A stretch of DNA of 62,000 nt from Zygnema cylindricum. Its lineage: Eukaryota; Streptophyta; Zygnematophyceae; Zygnematales; Zygnemataceae. Location of the stretch: contig JBBHKE010001862.1 in assembly GCA_037447655.1 (NCBI GenBank), forward strand, positions 1 to 62,000, written 5' to 3'. Below are positions 1-11,221 of the stretch, piece after piece. Under the pieces are notes generated by a model. It made no database searches. It was not told the origin of the DNA and was given only the letters and a program-made list of their open reading frames with translations. Made by a program: the position numbers and the translations under genes. Numbering within the stretch: the stretch's first letter is position 1; every line of letters begins with the position of its first letter.

Positions 1-459
1 GCAAAGGTCTCAGCTTAGCTGATCCCCGCACCAAATTATTCTTTGAATTACTTCTCATCATGCATTTTTTGCAATCTTTCGATTGCCCATTAGAATATAT
101 TCTAGAAAACATGGCAGCCTATAACGATCCTCGACCTACTGTGTTAGCTGATTACAAGCGGATAGAAGCATTAATTCGTTCTCCTCTTATCATTGATGCC
201 GCTCGTCACGGGTCGTTAGCTCATCGGGTTTGATCTAAATGGACCAACTTGATTGATATTGGACGCCTTAGAGAAGGAAATCTTTCTGTCAAACCTCCTT
301 TTACAGATATTCCGACTGCATTTCTTCCTTTTCACAAAGTCCAAACCTGTCTGCAGCCTGATCACCCACCAAATTACCACATTAACATCTCAGGCCAACC
401 ACTCAAAGTTCTCCCCACTTTAGTGTCTTATCCACTTTCTCACGCTTTCTCTGGTGATG
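1..459 (+). pseudogene. Unrecognised ORF, left part, cut by Copia-1
   Basis: One reading frame runs from base 3 to the edge of the retrotransposon with a single internal TGA at 231-233, where a CGA codon would restore an arginine. The frame enters from outside the window, so its start is not seen. The product is not recognised. It is rich in Leu, Pro and His and has no visible catalytic motif. The open frame after the right LTR (from 6914) has similar composition and may be the other half of the same protein, split by the insertion. Seen: one frame, one stop, interruption at an LTR boundary. Inferred: a decayed gene or an ORF of an older mobile element. Confidence 0.4.
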
Positions 460-862
460 TGAAACTCTGACACCTCTATAAGTCCTCAGAGTGGACAGCT
501 TCCAAGAAGCCTCTAGGATAACCCTGACCCCTTTGTGTTTCAGCAAAAACAACTACCACCGTGGCAGACAATAGTTTTGACCAACGTCACCCCTTTGAAG
601 GCAAGACTCCCCTGAGTCGATAGCAAAAAGAATCTCTGGATTTGCTCCCCTGAGCAGTAAGTTATGGAGGGTCAAAGTTGACTTTTTGTACAGAAGCTCT
701 ATGGGAGAGAGGGGCCTATCTCCTAATTTCTCTAAGTCCTATCCCTCTCACAAACTCTATCTACTGATGTACGGAGCCAATCAAAATGCAGTTCCGTACA
801 CAAAAGTACAGCTGCCGGTGTATTTTTTGTACGAACACTGTACGACATGGCCTAAATGTCGA

Positions 863-932
863 CACGTGGTATGACTGGATTCGCTCCTGTAATCCTCGAA
901 GATGTCGTGATCCAATGTAATTCCGCCACGTG
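863..932. promoter_or_regulatory. Pair of G-boxes in Copia-1 left LTR
   Basis: Two palindromic CACGTG cores (863-868 and 927-932) in ACACGTGG and CCACGTGT contexts. In plants this is the bZIP/bHLH binding core. Both are retained in the other LTR, consistent with a role in LTR promoter activity. Function is inferred. Confidence 0.45.
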
Positions 933-1241
933 TCATCCGATATGAGGATGTCCACAAACCGTCGAAATCCTCTTCCGTGATCTCGGCGTTAATTTCGGCC
1001 GTCCGATTAAATTCATATTTAATCGTAGCCGTAATAAATACATGTGCGGTATTATTTTCTATAAAGAAACAAATGCCCGATATTGGTTTCTTATCCGTAC
1101 CGGAATCCGTACTTTTACAATTAAGGATCTATGTCTCCAGTAAACAGTTATAGTTAAATGAATTTTCCTACTTGATAATATTTAATTAAATATCAAACCC
1201 TATATTATGTAGCACTCGATAAAGACTTAACGGTTAAGGCT

Positions 1242-1300
1242 ATCGGCTACCGGCTGTCTGCCAGCCGATAAGTACAAGGATCAAATCCTGTAGACGGCAC
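1242..1300. other. Hairpin plus B-box-like segment in LTR
   Basis: A 7-bp stem (ATCGGCT at 1242-1248 with AGCCGAT at 1263-1269) is followed by AGGATCAAATCCT (1277-1289). That sequence is self-complementary and one base from the tRNA B-box consensus. The right LTR has the same structure at 6643-6690, with ACCGGCT/GGCCGGT as the stem. It resembles part of a tRNA, but no complete cloverleaf can be drawn. Confidence 0.35.
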
Positions 1301-1514
1301 TTTCCTTTTAGTAAAAAAACCCCTAACTAATATTTAATCCCCGTAAACTTTTGGATAGCCTAGGTAGCCATGGCTCTAGCTCCCTCTCCAATTTCTCAGT
1401 GACTGCGACAAGTTTGAGAGTTGGAGAGAGAAGTTAGAGGTAGACTACCTCGGCTTCTTTCTATATTTCTATTTAGACCTAGAAAATACTTAAAATGGAC
1501 CATTAATTTCTACA

Positions 1515-1527
1515 CTCCCCTTATTTT
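1515..1527 (-). other. Copia-1 polypurine tract
   Basis: Reads AAAATAAGGGGAG on the minus strand, immediately upstream of the 3' LTR start TGTAG. This is the expected plus-strand priming site. Confidence 0.7.
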
Positions 1528-3753
1528 CTAGTCAATCTTTAATTTCAGACCACACTTCTCCCTACAGAAAATTAGCTTAGGGGAAGGCACAGGTTTGGTC
1601 ATCATATCTGCCACCATCTCGCTATCTGGTCGGTACTCTAAACTGATTATTTTGTTTTCTACTTTCTCTCTAACAAAGCTGAGTCTAATGTCCATGTGTT
1701 TGGCTTTAAAATGATGTTTAGGATTGGCAGAAATAGCGATCGCTGCCTGATTATCACAAAAAAAAATCTGCTCACCAGTCTTAAGGTGACCAAACTTACC
1801 AAACAAAGACTTGACCCACATCAAATCTTTTACAACAGAGCAAGAGGCCATATACTCAGCCTCCAAGGTGGACTAAGCAATAACCTTTTGTTGTTTGCTA
1901 CTCCAACAGCAAGCCCCATCACCCACATATAATACATATCCAGAATTACATCTCCTCATCGGAGCATCACCATAACTGGCATCACTCCAAGTAGTGATGT
2001 CAGTATTCTCCCCACCCAAATGCAACCATAGATCCCTAGTTCCTATCAAATATCTAAGGACTCTCATAGCTGCCTCCCAATCCTTTTTAGTGGGAGCATT
2101 TAGACATTTATTCAGCACTCCTACAACCGCACCTAAATCTAGTCATGTACAATTCATAAAATAGATTAGGCTTCCCACTCCTTGCCTGTAAGGAATAGTC
2201 TGCATGAACTTCGGTTCTTCATGAGATAATTTCTCGTATAAGACTATGACTCCTTCTTCCTCACTCCCCTCACTTCCCTTCTTCAACTCCATTGGAGTTC
2301 TACAACTATTAGCTTTATCCATTTGAAATTTTTCAAGCATATTCCCTATTCCTTCCTTTTGAGTCAATCTTATAATTTTTCTTTTTCGGTCTCTCTCTAC
2401 TTGAATTCCCAAAATATAATATGCTTTCCCCATATGCTTCATTTCAAATCTCCCTTTAAGATCGATTTTCAGTTTATTAATTTTTTCCATTGATTTAGTT
2501 AAAACAAGCAAATCATCAACATAAATTGCAATAAATATAAAACCTTCCTCATCTTCGAAAACATAGATTGAGTGATCTGCACTGATCCGGATATATCCCA
2601 AACCGGTAAGAAACTCATCAAGCTTCTTATTCCACTGTCGAGGCGCCTGTTTCAAACCATAAAGAGATTTAATCAGCCGACATACCTTACTCTCCTCTCC
2701 TTCCTCCACAAACCCTTCGGGTTGTCGCATGAAGATATTTTCTTCCAATTCTCCATGCAAAAAGGCTGTCTTGATGTCCATCTGGTGCACTTCCATGTCT
2801 TCCGCTGCTTCCATGCTAAGAAGTATGCGGACGGAGGGAAATCTGACCACCGGGGCAAAGGTTTCCTCATACTCAATTCCCTTCTTTTGTGTAAATCCCT
2901 TTGCCACTAATCGGGCATTGTAGCGCTCGATTGTGTTATTTGGGTTCAGTTTTAATTTGAAAACCCACTTACAACCGATTGGTTTTCGGTTAGGTGGACA
3001 ATCCACTAGCTCCCACGTATCGGCTGCCATAATTGAGGCCATCTCCTCATTGATGGCTGTCTTCCACCGGTTTCTTTCTGGACAAGTCATCGCCTCTCCA
3101 TAAGTTTGAGGTTCATCTTGATGAGATAGTTTAGATACCTTGTTAACCTGTTTTTCTTGCAGTCTTTTGCTACTTCTCCTTCCCCCCTCAAAATCTGAGG
3201 CTAGAATAGATGGTTCTCGTGAATTCTTCCAAACAAACTCGGCTTCTCCCCTATCCCTTGATTCCGAATCGATTTCCACCATGTCTTGCGTTTCGGGTAG
3301 AGTTGTCACTAGAGTTTCCACATCCGAGTCCTTTTCGGTCTGATTTGTACCTGCAAGAATGTCATCTTCTCTAAAACTTGGATAGTTAGAAAGCCCAAAG
3401 TCATCGGAATTTTCTGACTCAAATCTGATTTTTACTGACTTTGTATATTTGAAGGGATCCACAGACTTTCCTTCATCCATAACTACTAGATGCTTTACTA
3501 AGATTATATCTTCCCTTTTTAGATCATAAACTCTGTATCCTTTAACATCCTCATCATATCCTAATAAGTATCCCGGTTTTCCTTTAGGATCTAGCTTCCA
3601 ATTAGACCGATCTGTATCTAGTCTGAATACTTGACTACAGAAAACCTTTAAGTGAGATATGTCTGGTTTCCGACCTGTCCATCTCTCATAAGGTGTTTGA
3701 TCTTTTATAGTTGAAGTAAGAACTTTATTTTTGAGGTAATTAGTACAGTTCAT
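1528..3753 (-). pseudogene. Copia-1 reverse transcriptase and RNase H, broken
   Basis: A 536-codon open segment (3753-2143) covers the integrase C-terminal part and the reverse transcriptase, with the Copia signatures KWVFKLK, MDIKTAFLHG, LYGLKQAPRQW and the catalytic YVDD. After a frame interruption near 2120-2140 the RNase H follows (2118-1528), with WSDASYGD, LEAEYMA and FFCDNQAAI, itself interrupted by an in-frame stop near 1867-1872. The conserved residues date the decay as secondary. Confidence 0.9.
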
Positions 3754-3770
3754 TGCTTCTGCCCAAAACC

Positions 3771-4735
3771 TTATTCTATCCTTTTATCTGACAACATACT
3801 TTTAGCACTATCACTTAGTGTTCTATTTAACCTTTCTGCTACACTATTATGTTCAGGGTTTTTTGGAACTATCTTTTGGTGTTGGACCCCATCTTCCCTC
3901 AGAAAATCCTCAAACTGGTTAGAAGTATACTCTCCACCATTGTCACTCCTTATTCTCTTGATTGGAGTTTCATGGAGTTTTTCGCTCCATGCTTTATATT
4001 GTCTAAAACAATCTTGAGCTTCCGACTTGTTTTTCAAAAAATACACTAGGGAATACCGAGACCAATCATCAGTGATAGTCATCATAAATCTCTTCCCTCC
4101 CGGTGAGGGCACTTTAGCCGGTCCCCAAATATCTGTGTGTACTAGATCTAGATTTTTTTCTCCCTTATAGGTGACTGTTTTAGGAAAGGGTAATCTGTGT
4201 GTTTTACCTTGAGCACATCCACTACAATCACTTATATTATCACTCTCACTAAACTTAATCCCTTCCACCACTCCCATCTTTTTCATCTATGTTAACTTGT
4301 CTAGATTCACATGCCCAAGCCTCTTATGCCACATCATAATATCATGAACACCAGCATAATAAAGTTTCTTCGTTTCATTACTTAAGATCAGCCTAAACAT
4401 CCCATGGCTACCTTTCTCAGCAATGAAATAGACATCCTCCTCAAAACTAGCAGTAAAGACTCTTTCCCTAGTGCTAGTAAAAAATCCCTTATCATCTAAT
4501 ACAGATGTAGAGATGAGGTTTTTTTTTGGCTCCGGAATAAACAATACATCAAAGAATGTTACTATGGATGTCTTTCCTTCTACTAATACTTTCAAATCTA
4601 CCGATCCTACAAGAGTAGTGGTGACTATCCTCCCATCCCCGTACTCTATCTCTACGGTGGGAATCTTTCTTATCTTAGTGAACAGGTGCCTATCCTTACA
4701 CATGTGCATGGAGGCACCTTAATCTACAATCTAGC
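3771..4735 (-). pseudogene. Copia-1 protease and integrase, broken
   Basis: The protease active site, expected as W-I-V-D-S-G-A, reads stop-I-V-D-stop-G-A: stops lie at minus-strand 4733-4731 and 4721-4719, so the catalytic DSG triad is destroyed. Next comes the GAG-pre-integrase motif (WHKRLGHV, then CSGC after another stop at about 4287), followed by the integrase core. The catalytic residues are still readable: D in HTDIWGP, D in RSDNGGEY and E in SVAERLNR. The segment ends near 3771 before the RT frame begins. Confidence 0.85.
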
Positions 4736-4769
4736 CTCGTTCACCTTTCAATCCACCATAAGCACATTT

Positions 4770-5780
4770 CTACCTTCGTGGAATTTCGACCTCGTTTTTC
4801 GCCTCCAACTCCTCATCTAAAAGGAGCTCATTGTCCTCGTCCTCGAATTTTGCCTCATGTACTTGTGTCACAAGGGCTTTTTTCTTTCCTCTCGGGGTAC
4901 CACCGGTCTGCCCCTCCTTTAAACCAAGCTCGGATAGTTTAGTGCACTCTGCCATATAGTGCTCAGGTTTCTTACAAAAATGACATAAACCTTTGGGAGC
5001 CCTTGGTCCGAACTCGTCGGTCTGATTTTTCTGCTCCCTCCCCCCATAGTTTCCGACTGGTTTCCGGGAATCCTTGTTCCTCCAATCGGTCGCAGTTGCC
5101 AAGGCTTGGCCACTCTTTCCTCCCCTTCGGATCTCAATCGTATTCTCCCGAACGATAATCATCCCTACCACTGAGTTCCATATCCACCTTGAGTTCAGGA
5201 AGTCCTGCACACGGTTGACTATGTTCTCGAAATCATCGAGTAACTTCATCAGTAAACAATTAACCTTTTCTTTTTCACTAAAATATTTTCCCGCACTCTC
5301 TAGCTCCATGAAGAGTGTAGCAAGCTCATTGCAAAAATCCAACATCTTCCCCCTTTGTATACATACTCCTTAACTTTCTGATTAGCCAACTGTTGTTGCT
5401 GAATCATACCACTTCGGTTCATCTATATGAGAGCCATCCAAAGATCGATGCCCTTTCTACCTGCAAATGAGGACATGCAAGTCCTTGAGTGAGATGGCGT
5501 AGGATGAAGTGCTTTGCCGCCATATTGTTGAAGTCCCAGGTTTCAGTATCATTCTCCTCATTCCTCGGAATAGGCGACATGAATGTCGAACCAGTTGCTA
5601 TTGGTGTGGTCGTCTCCTTCTCCTTTCCTTTGTCCACCACCTCTCCTTCTTTTGTTTCCTCCGTTGAAGATGGATCCTCTTTCCTGGTGAATCTGGTTCC
5701 TCCAAATCCTGGAGGAATTCAAAGACTTGATGGACGCCCCAACCGTCCACTCACTATCCCCTAAAACCTTTTTTCGCATA
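4770..5780 (-). pseudogene. Copia-1 gag, broken
   Basis: Gag-like coding sequence in at least two frames. The downstream part (5345-4770) encodes a helical gag segment and one zinc knuckle of the CCHC form (CHFC, H, then C of AEC; spacing CX2CX4HX4C) near 4990-4940. The upstream part (about 5780-5419) is in other frames and carries the likely N-terminus, so at least one frameshift separates them. Gag would package the element RNA; this copy cannot make a continuous protein. Confidence 0.75.
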
Positions 5781-5849
5781 GAGCTCCTATCATCATACTT
5801 TCCCAGTATATGAAGCCGGTTCCATTAAAGATTGGTACCCTAGAGGGTG

Positions 5850-5861
5850 GGCCCATAACCT
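5850..5861 (-). other. Copia-1 primer-binding site (internal tRNA-iMet type)
   Basis: On the minus strand the LTR is followed at once by GGTTATGGGCCC. This is complementary to the anticodon stem-loop of initiator tRNA-Met, not to the tRNA 3' end. The same arrangement is known for Drosophila copia, which is primed by a half-tRNA. Copia-2 in this window carries the same core. Confidence 0.8.
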
Positions 5862-6914
5862 GAAACTCTGAGACCTCCATAAGTCCTCAGAGTGGACAGC
5901 TTCCAAGAAGCCTCTAGGATAACCCTGAACCCTTTGTGTTTCAGCAAAAACAACTACCACCCTGGCAAACAATAGTTCTGACCAACTTCACCCCTGTGAA
6001 GGCAAGACTCCCCTGAGTCGATATCAAAAAGTATCTCTGGATTTGCTCCCCTGAGCAGTAAGTTATGGAGGGTCAAAGTTGACCTTTTGTACAGAAGCTC
6101 TATGGGAGAGAGGGGCCTATCTCCTAATTTTTCTAAGTCCTATCTCTCTCACAGACTCTATCTACTGATGTACGGAGCCATTTAAAATGCATTTCCGTAC
6201 ATAAAAGTATAGCTGCCGGCGTACTTTCTGTACGAACACTGTACGACATGGCCTAAATGTCGACACGTGGTATGACCGGATTCGCTCCCGTAATCCTCGG
6301 AGATGTCGCGATCCAATGTAATTCCGCCACGTGTCATCCGATGTGAGGATGTCCATAAACCGTCGAAATCCCCTTCCGTGATCTCGGCGTTAATTTCGGC
6401 CGTCCGATTAAATTCATATTTAATCGTAGCCGTAATAAATACATGTGCGGTATTCTTTTCTATAAAGAAACAAATGCGTGGTATTGGTTTCTTATCCGTA
6501 CCGGAATCCGTACTTTTACAATTAAGGATCTATGTCTCCTGTAAACAGTTATAGTTTAATGAATTTTCCTACTTGATAATATTTAATTAAATATCAAACC
6601 CTATATTACGTAACACTCGATAAAGACTTAACGGTTAAGGCTACCGGCTACCGGCTGTCTGCCGGCCGGTAGGTACAAGGATCAAATCCTGTAGCCGGCA
6701 CTTTCTTTTAGTAAATAAACCCCTAACTAATATATAATCCTCGTAAACTTCTGGATAGCCTAGGTAGCCATGGCTCTAGCTCCCTCTCCAATTTCTCTGT
6801 GACTGCGACAAGTTTGAGAGTTGGAGAGAGAAGTTAGAGGTAAACTGCCTTGGCTTCTTTCTATATTTCTATTTAGACCTAGAAAATACTTAAAATAGAC
6901 CATTAATTTCTACT
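5862..6914 (-). repeat. Copia-1 5' LTR
   Basis: Partner of the LTR at 460-1514. It contains scattered substitutions relative to its partner, many of them C/T or G/A transitions, as expected for an old methylated insertion. The primer-binding site starts immediately inside it. Confidence 0.92.
6264..6333. promoter_or_regulatory. Pair of G-boxes in Copia-1 right LTR
   Basis: CACGTG at 6264-6269 and 6328-6333, matching the pair in the left LTR in position and flanks. This LTR is the 5' one for the minus-strand element, so it would hold the promoter. Confidence 0.45.
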
Positions 6915-7700
6915 GGCCTGGCCTGCTCAGAAATATTCACACAGGCGGCCTAGATGAACCTACAGCCACAGAACGGGAACACCTTATGCATTTCCTTCCC
7001 AACACTACGGCTGCCCTTGGTCTCACAGAACGACAACGGCGCATTCTTTTAGGTCGTGTCATGGACCCTCAATCCCTCTCATTTGTCTTAGGCCTCGGAT
7101 TTGCAGCAGGTCGTCACGCACAAACCCATCCATCTCAACAAGCTGGGGGGGGGAATGCATCATCAATTTCTAAACACATACCTACACGATCTCTAGTCAC
7201 CCTTAGGGGGACACCTTCTCAATTTTCCCTCTTTCCATCCCCTATAAAACCTTCTCCAGATGTCATAGTCTACGATTTCTTGAACCCTAACCACATGTCA
7301 TGGTCCATTTCGGCATATTCTACTGCCCAATCTGCTCCCTCTAGTCGTATGTCAACACCTCCTCATTGGACTACAGCCTTTCTTACTCGCAGCTGGCACC
7401 ATTGGACAAACTGCTTACAAGAAACACCGGTTGGTTACTCATTAGGTCAGTCACTTATCGCGGATGAACAGCTAGCTTTTGCACAAGCCATGGAAGCAAT
7501 GACGATTAAAGGTTCAGAATCTCCTAAATGGAAATTTGGCTCTAATCTCTCTCAATCTGAACATGATCTATTGAAATTTCGATGCCATTTCACGTCGATC
7601 AGATATGAGACGCAAAGGCAAAGCGCCTCGTCTTCAACCGTGTAACGGCACAGGTTGGAATGTGGTATGTCTACAATGTCACGGTAAGACATGCGACGTC
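6914..7700 (+). pseudogene. Unrecognised ORF, right part, with C-terminal Cys cluster
   Basis: The frame opens at the LTR edge (TGG codon at 6914) and runs to the stop at about 7645, covering 6986-7645 from its first Met. In a different frame just before that stop (about 7600-7722) the sequence reads a basic tail with C-X8-C-X2-C-X4-C and a natural TAA. A single frameshift near 7590 would join the two. The tail looks like a small zinc-binding module. No family is recognised. Together with 3-458 it may be one protein interrupted by Copia-1; it could be a host gene or an ORF of an older mobile element. Confidence 0.4.
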
Positions 7701-7902
7701 AAAAGCAGTTCCAAAAAATAACGTGCGACCACAGATTGTAAACTTTGACATCCGTCACAGGTATTGTCGACGTATACAATCGTCACAAGCGTAAGTTACG
7801 ATTTCGTCCTTACAGACATAGAGACACTTGAAAACCGGGTCCGGCCGATCCGCGCTAAAATACAAAGTAAGTTCGCTAAGCTACAAGTACATGGGGACAA
7901 AC

Positions 7903-8578
7903 CATAGTTCAAAAGTAGGTGACCGTACGCCCATACAATATGCCTATTGTACGCAAAACATACAATATGCCCCTAAGACCCATATTGTATTGGCCGCAAA
8001 ATGAAATAAAATAGGAACAGGGTTGAGTTGAACATCGATCGATAGAGAATTAAACGACATGTCTAAATTTTGAAAAAAAATCGGACAAAAAAAAATATTT
8101 ATGTGAGTTTTGAGGGACGTTTTATTTAAACCGTCAGATTTGGACGATCAGACGGTCGCTGATCAAAGTAGGCGATTTAAAAAGGTCACATGAAAAGCCC
8201 ATAACACAACTTACGAAAGGACAATCTGTCATATTAGCGCCTGCAATTTTGAGGGCCACACTAAATAAAGCCTCAAACTGACCAACCAAGCAGTATGGGA
8301 CGTTAAAAAAAAAAAAATACCACACTGCCAAAAAAATTACTAAAACCTACGGACCAACCCCGTTGGCGGCTTTTCCCACGGAATGTCATCCTACGCCGTG
8401 TTAGTTTGCTAAAAAAATTCGTCCGGCGGCGTGCGCTGTGCTTTGATCTTACGTCAGATTCGGACGTTTGTACAGGAGTGTGCACGAAGCACACACACAG
8501 TGCCTACGCTGCGCGAGTCTTGTGCAAAGTTTTGTGCGCCGACCAAAGGCCTACCATAAAAAAGACTTTTGAACTATG
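7903..8578. mobile_element. hAT-like MITE, copy A1
   Basis: 676-bp non-coding element with terminal inverted repeats: CATAGTTCAAAAGT at the left, ACTTTTGAACTATG at the right. It is flanked by a perfect 8-bp direct repeat GGACAAAC (7895-7902 and 8579-8586). Eight-base duplications are typical of the hAT superfamily. A second, diverged copy in the same orientation lies at 32753-33350. The interior has further small hairpins around ACAATATG/CATATTGT. No transposase is encoded. Confidence 0.85.
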
Positions 8579-9039
8579 GGACAAACCCTAAAACCGTTTT
8601 ATACAATATTCAATTGTACCATCACAATGTACTTCCATTATTAACGCTAATTGAAAAAAAAACCTAATTAGAATAATGGAAAAAATAGAGTTGTGGATTG
8701 TATTTCGGGTTTTTTTTTTTTTTTAAAAGGGCACCGAATTGGCGTTATATACTCTAATAGCGATTGACGGTGTACTGTATAATACATTATAGTACAGTAC
8801 TATAATTTACTGTACTGTCTTTTAGGGAAAAGTATTGTTATTCATGCTATTTTGGGCTAACCGGTTAAGTGACCTATAGCCGACAAAACAAAACATTCCC
8901 ATAGTGTAACCGCGACTGCAATAATCACTCTAAAAATGGTACAAATGTTACATTCTTACAAAACGAATTTCGTCACGTGATTGTGACGTATTTTGGCGTT
9001 TTAAGGTACTAAATACTAATTATAACCTATTCTTCAGCG
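8579..9039. other. No gene seen
   Basis: AT-rich sequence with homopolymer T and A runs. Around 8745-8780 a motif AGCGATTGACGGTGTACTGT resembles the ends of the palindromic MITE-B family (for example 38575-38600), so a relic of that family may lie here. Nothing else supportable. Confidence 0.4.
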
Positions 9040-9480
9040 TCGGACCAGTTTGCATCTGCACTACGCTTTCGTATGGGTTTGGCTCACCAGCCGCTTTTAT
9101 GGGGGCTTAGGTGTGTTTGCAACCAACCTATTGATGTTGAAGGAATCCATTTACTTTGTTGCCCGCATGGTGAGGGACTTATTGTCGTGAATAAATTGGT
9201 ACCAGATGCCATTGCTGCCATTGGCGTCAAGGAGGGCTACACCGTCAGACGAGAGGTTTCTATTCCGCCTCGACCCTAGTCTAATGGTTGTCCGAGCTCT
9301 CGGGTTTACTTAGTTTTTCTCCATGATGCTAGGAGGACGCTTGGCAATGTGGCCCTCACGGATTCAACTGAGACACACATTTCATCTAGCGCGTGCAGAT
9401 TCGCACACAGGTGCGGCTGCTAGAGACCCAACGGCTATAAAGGAATGAGACTACGTTCACCGAGACGCGTCGGACCAGTT
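9040..9480 (+). pseudogene. R2-like non-LTR retrotransposon fragment
   Basis: Encodes a decayed piece of the C-terminal Cys/His and nuclease-like region shared with the elements at 26.8-28.3 and 50.6-54.6 kb. The frame at 9040-9279 has FR.GLAH.P, C-X-C, then GIHLLCCPHGEG and a VRREV motif; later pieces in other frames give ARRTLG. It differs from the other two copies much more than they differ from each other, so it is older or from a sister family. Confidence 0.7.
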
Positions 9481-10065
9481 TGTCCAGTTTGCATTGGAAA
9501 TTTTTTATCTTTAGAAAAATTGTTTGACAATTTTTTTTGGATGTTTGAATATAGTAGTCTAAGGAGTCCTCCAGAAAACCTTTTGGTTGCGTATTAACGT
9601 CAACGTGTCTCAATTACCCTTGTGCGAGCGTAAGCAACGACTCTCTTTCGTCGACGCACGCATATGACGGACGGGGTCTTCCAGATCTTCCACCAAAGAC
9701 TCGGTCCACATCCATGATCTATGTGGCTGTGGACCTTAACTTGTTCGTGGGTAGACTCGTCTAGGTTTTTTATTTTTGTAAGTTGTCTAACTCTAATAAT
9801 TTTGTTTTAGTTATTTGCTCCCGTTAGTAACTCTATGTTTCGTTTCAACGTTTAGACGTAGCTTACTTTTTTGTGACTCTTGTAGTCTTTAAATGTTTTT
9901 TTCAATTTTACCCCTTTTGTACACAGACGGTTTTACCATCGTAATTTTTGCAATAAAGACTCTTTATGATTTAACACTTTTCACGCATTTATATAGTACA
10001 AAAGACTTAACGATTTTAGGTACGTCAAAACCACAACAGTATGTATGCTTTTTAAATATTAAGTA
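9481..10065. other. No gene seen
   Basis: AT-rich with long T runs; no conserved protein, tRNA or clear repeat structure noted. Confidence 0.4.
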
Positions 10066-10190
10066 TGCCGACTTTATTGAAAAGCGTGATGGTAAACCAT
10101 CTGAGTCCATGGGAACAAAAAGGGGCAGCAATCCTAAAACTGAAAAACATGTGGAGGGAAGCAAACAAAAAGGATAAGCGAAGTAAAAGC
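10066..10190 (-). mobile_element. Non-LTR retrotransposon 3' tail
   Basis: Contains the conserved 3' terminal module of the R2-like family in this window on the minus strand: a start-like ATGGACTCAGATGG, a 6-bp hairpin GATGGT-TT-ACCATC, then CGC, a T-run and AATAAAGTC. Only about 120 bp of the 3' region remain, which is typical of strong 5' truncation during target-primed reverse transcription. Confidence 0.75.
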
Positions 10191-11099
10191 AACGAACACA
10201 CAGAAAAGGACAAGGTTAGGCTTAAAACGTCCATTTCTTAGAGTTTCAACTCGGACCTAAATAAAGTGCAGGGACAAAGGAGATAACACCATTTTATACA
10301 TTATTCAATTGTACCAGAAAATGTGGTGGACACTACATTACTGTAGTTCAGAAGTTTTGTTGATATTTATTTTACATTGTAATTGAAAGTAAATATTTAA
10401 CGAATTCTGCGTTTGCCAGGGTCGCTTTTACAGTATGTGGACTCACTGTTGTTTTTGTCCGTACTTCCGTGGCGGAGAGCGACTTTTAGGTGCCACGTTG
10501 ATCAGCTGAATTTGAAAACACACCGTACAAGATTCTACGTGTCAGCATTAGAACTCATATGTGTACGTGGCGCATGTAGAAACGTGCTGCGTCAACTCTG
10601 ACAAAGAAACAAATGAATTGGAAAAAAGACAAAACCAGACATACAACTAACCACTCAATGATCGACATTTCGCATATCATACATGAGAATGTGCCACGCG
10701 TCCAGATAGTACAAACAGAAAATGTCAGCAAGCCGCACTAAATCCGATCTCCTTGTCGTAAAATCCGTCATAAAATGATAAAAATGTTATGTCCCGTAAC
10801 TAAACGAAACAGTAAATCTTGTAAACGTCACGTAGCACCTTTCCACCAATCGCATGCATCCATTAAGCCACAAATATCTTCTACTTCCATCATAGATTCC
10901 GTCCTTTTTCACAGTTCCGCTCCACAATATCTACCAGTTACCACATTTCCTCTAATTACGGAACTGCGATTCATGTAACGGATCTTCTTTTGCTTCCGTG
11001 CACATCCGTCTCCACAAAATGTCAACCTCTGTACGGATTCCGTACATTTCCTCCGAGCCAAAAGGTCTTGTACTCTGCGTAATTGAGGTATCGTCTTTG
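10191..11099. other. No gene seen; flank of LTA4H-like exon
   Basis: No coding signal supportable. The last few hundred bases precede the LTA4H-like first exon and may hold its promoter, but no core element can be assigned with confidence. Confidence 0.4.
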
Positions 11100-11221
11100 A
11101 TCCTTTTCTTCCTTCCTCTATCGTCCCCTCTCATCCCCTCGCCCCTTCCCCTCCCTTCCCTCCTTGTCTCCTTCCTTATTTTTTTGGGAATCTCGGCCTT
11201 CAATTTTGTCGTGTAGCGGCC
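11100..11221 (+). promoter_or_regulatory. Pyrimidine-rich 5' leader of LTA4H-like gene
   Basis: An almost pure C/T stretch (about 11098-11185) ends shortly before the ATG at 11222, which has a good context (GCGGCCATGG). C/T-rich leaders on the coding strand precede several genes in this window (RPL7, the acidic secreted protein). Its identity as a transcribed leader is inferred. Confidence 0.4.

Larger units (their letters stand above)
460..1514 (-). repeat. Copia-1 3' LTR
   Basis: Long direct repeat of 5862-6914, with TG at the left edge and CA at the right edge on the plus strand. On the element's own strand it begins TGTAGAAATT, directly after the polypurine tract. It holds two CACGTG G-boxes and a hairpin/B-box-like segment described separately. 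Confidence 0.92.
460..6914 (-). mobile_element. Copia-1, degenerate Ty1/copia LTR retrotransposon
   Basis: Two direct repeats of about 1.05 kb (460-1514 and 5862-6914) flank a minus-strand gag-pol region in the Ty1/copia domain order: gag, protease, integrase, reverse transcriptase, RNase H. A primer-binding site abuts the right LTR and a polypurine tract abuts the left LTR. The coding part is broken by several stops and frameshifts, and the LTRs differ at many sites, so this is an old, dead copy. No clear 5-bp target duplication is seen (left flank TGATG, right flank GGCCT), and the outer end of the right LTR reads TACT where the left reads TACA. Confidence 0.93.

Noticed and set aside
1216-1301. 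Complete tRNA gene in the LTR
   Set aside because: B-box-like word and hairpins are present, but no anticodon arm or full acceptor stem can be built.
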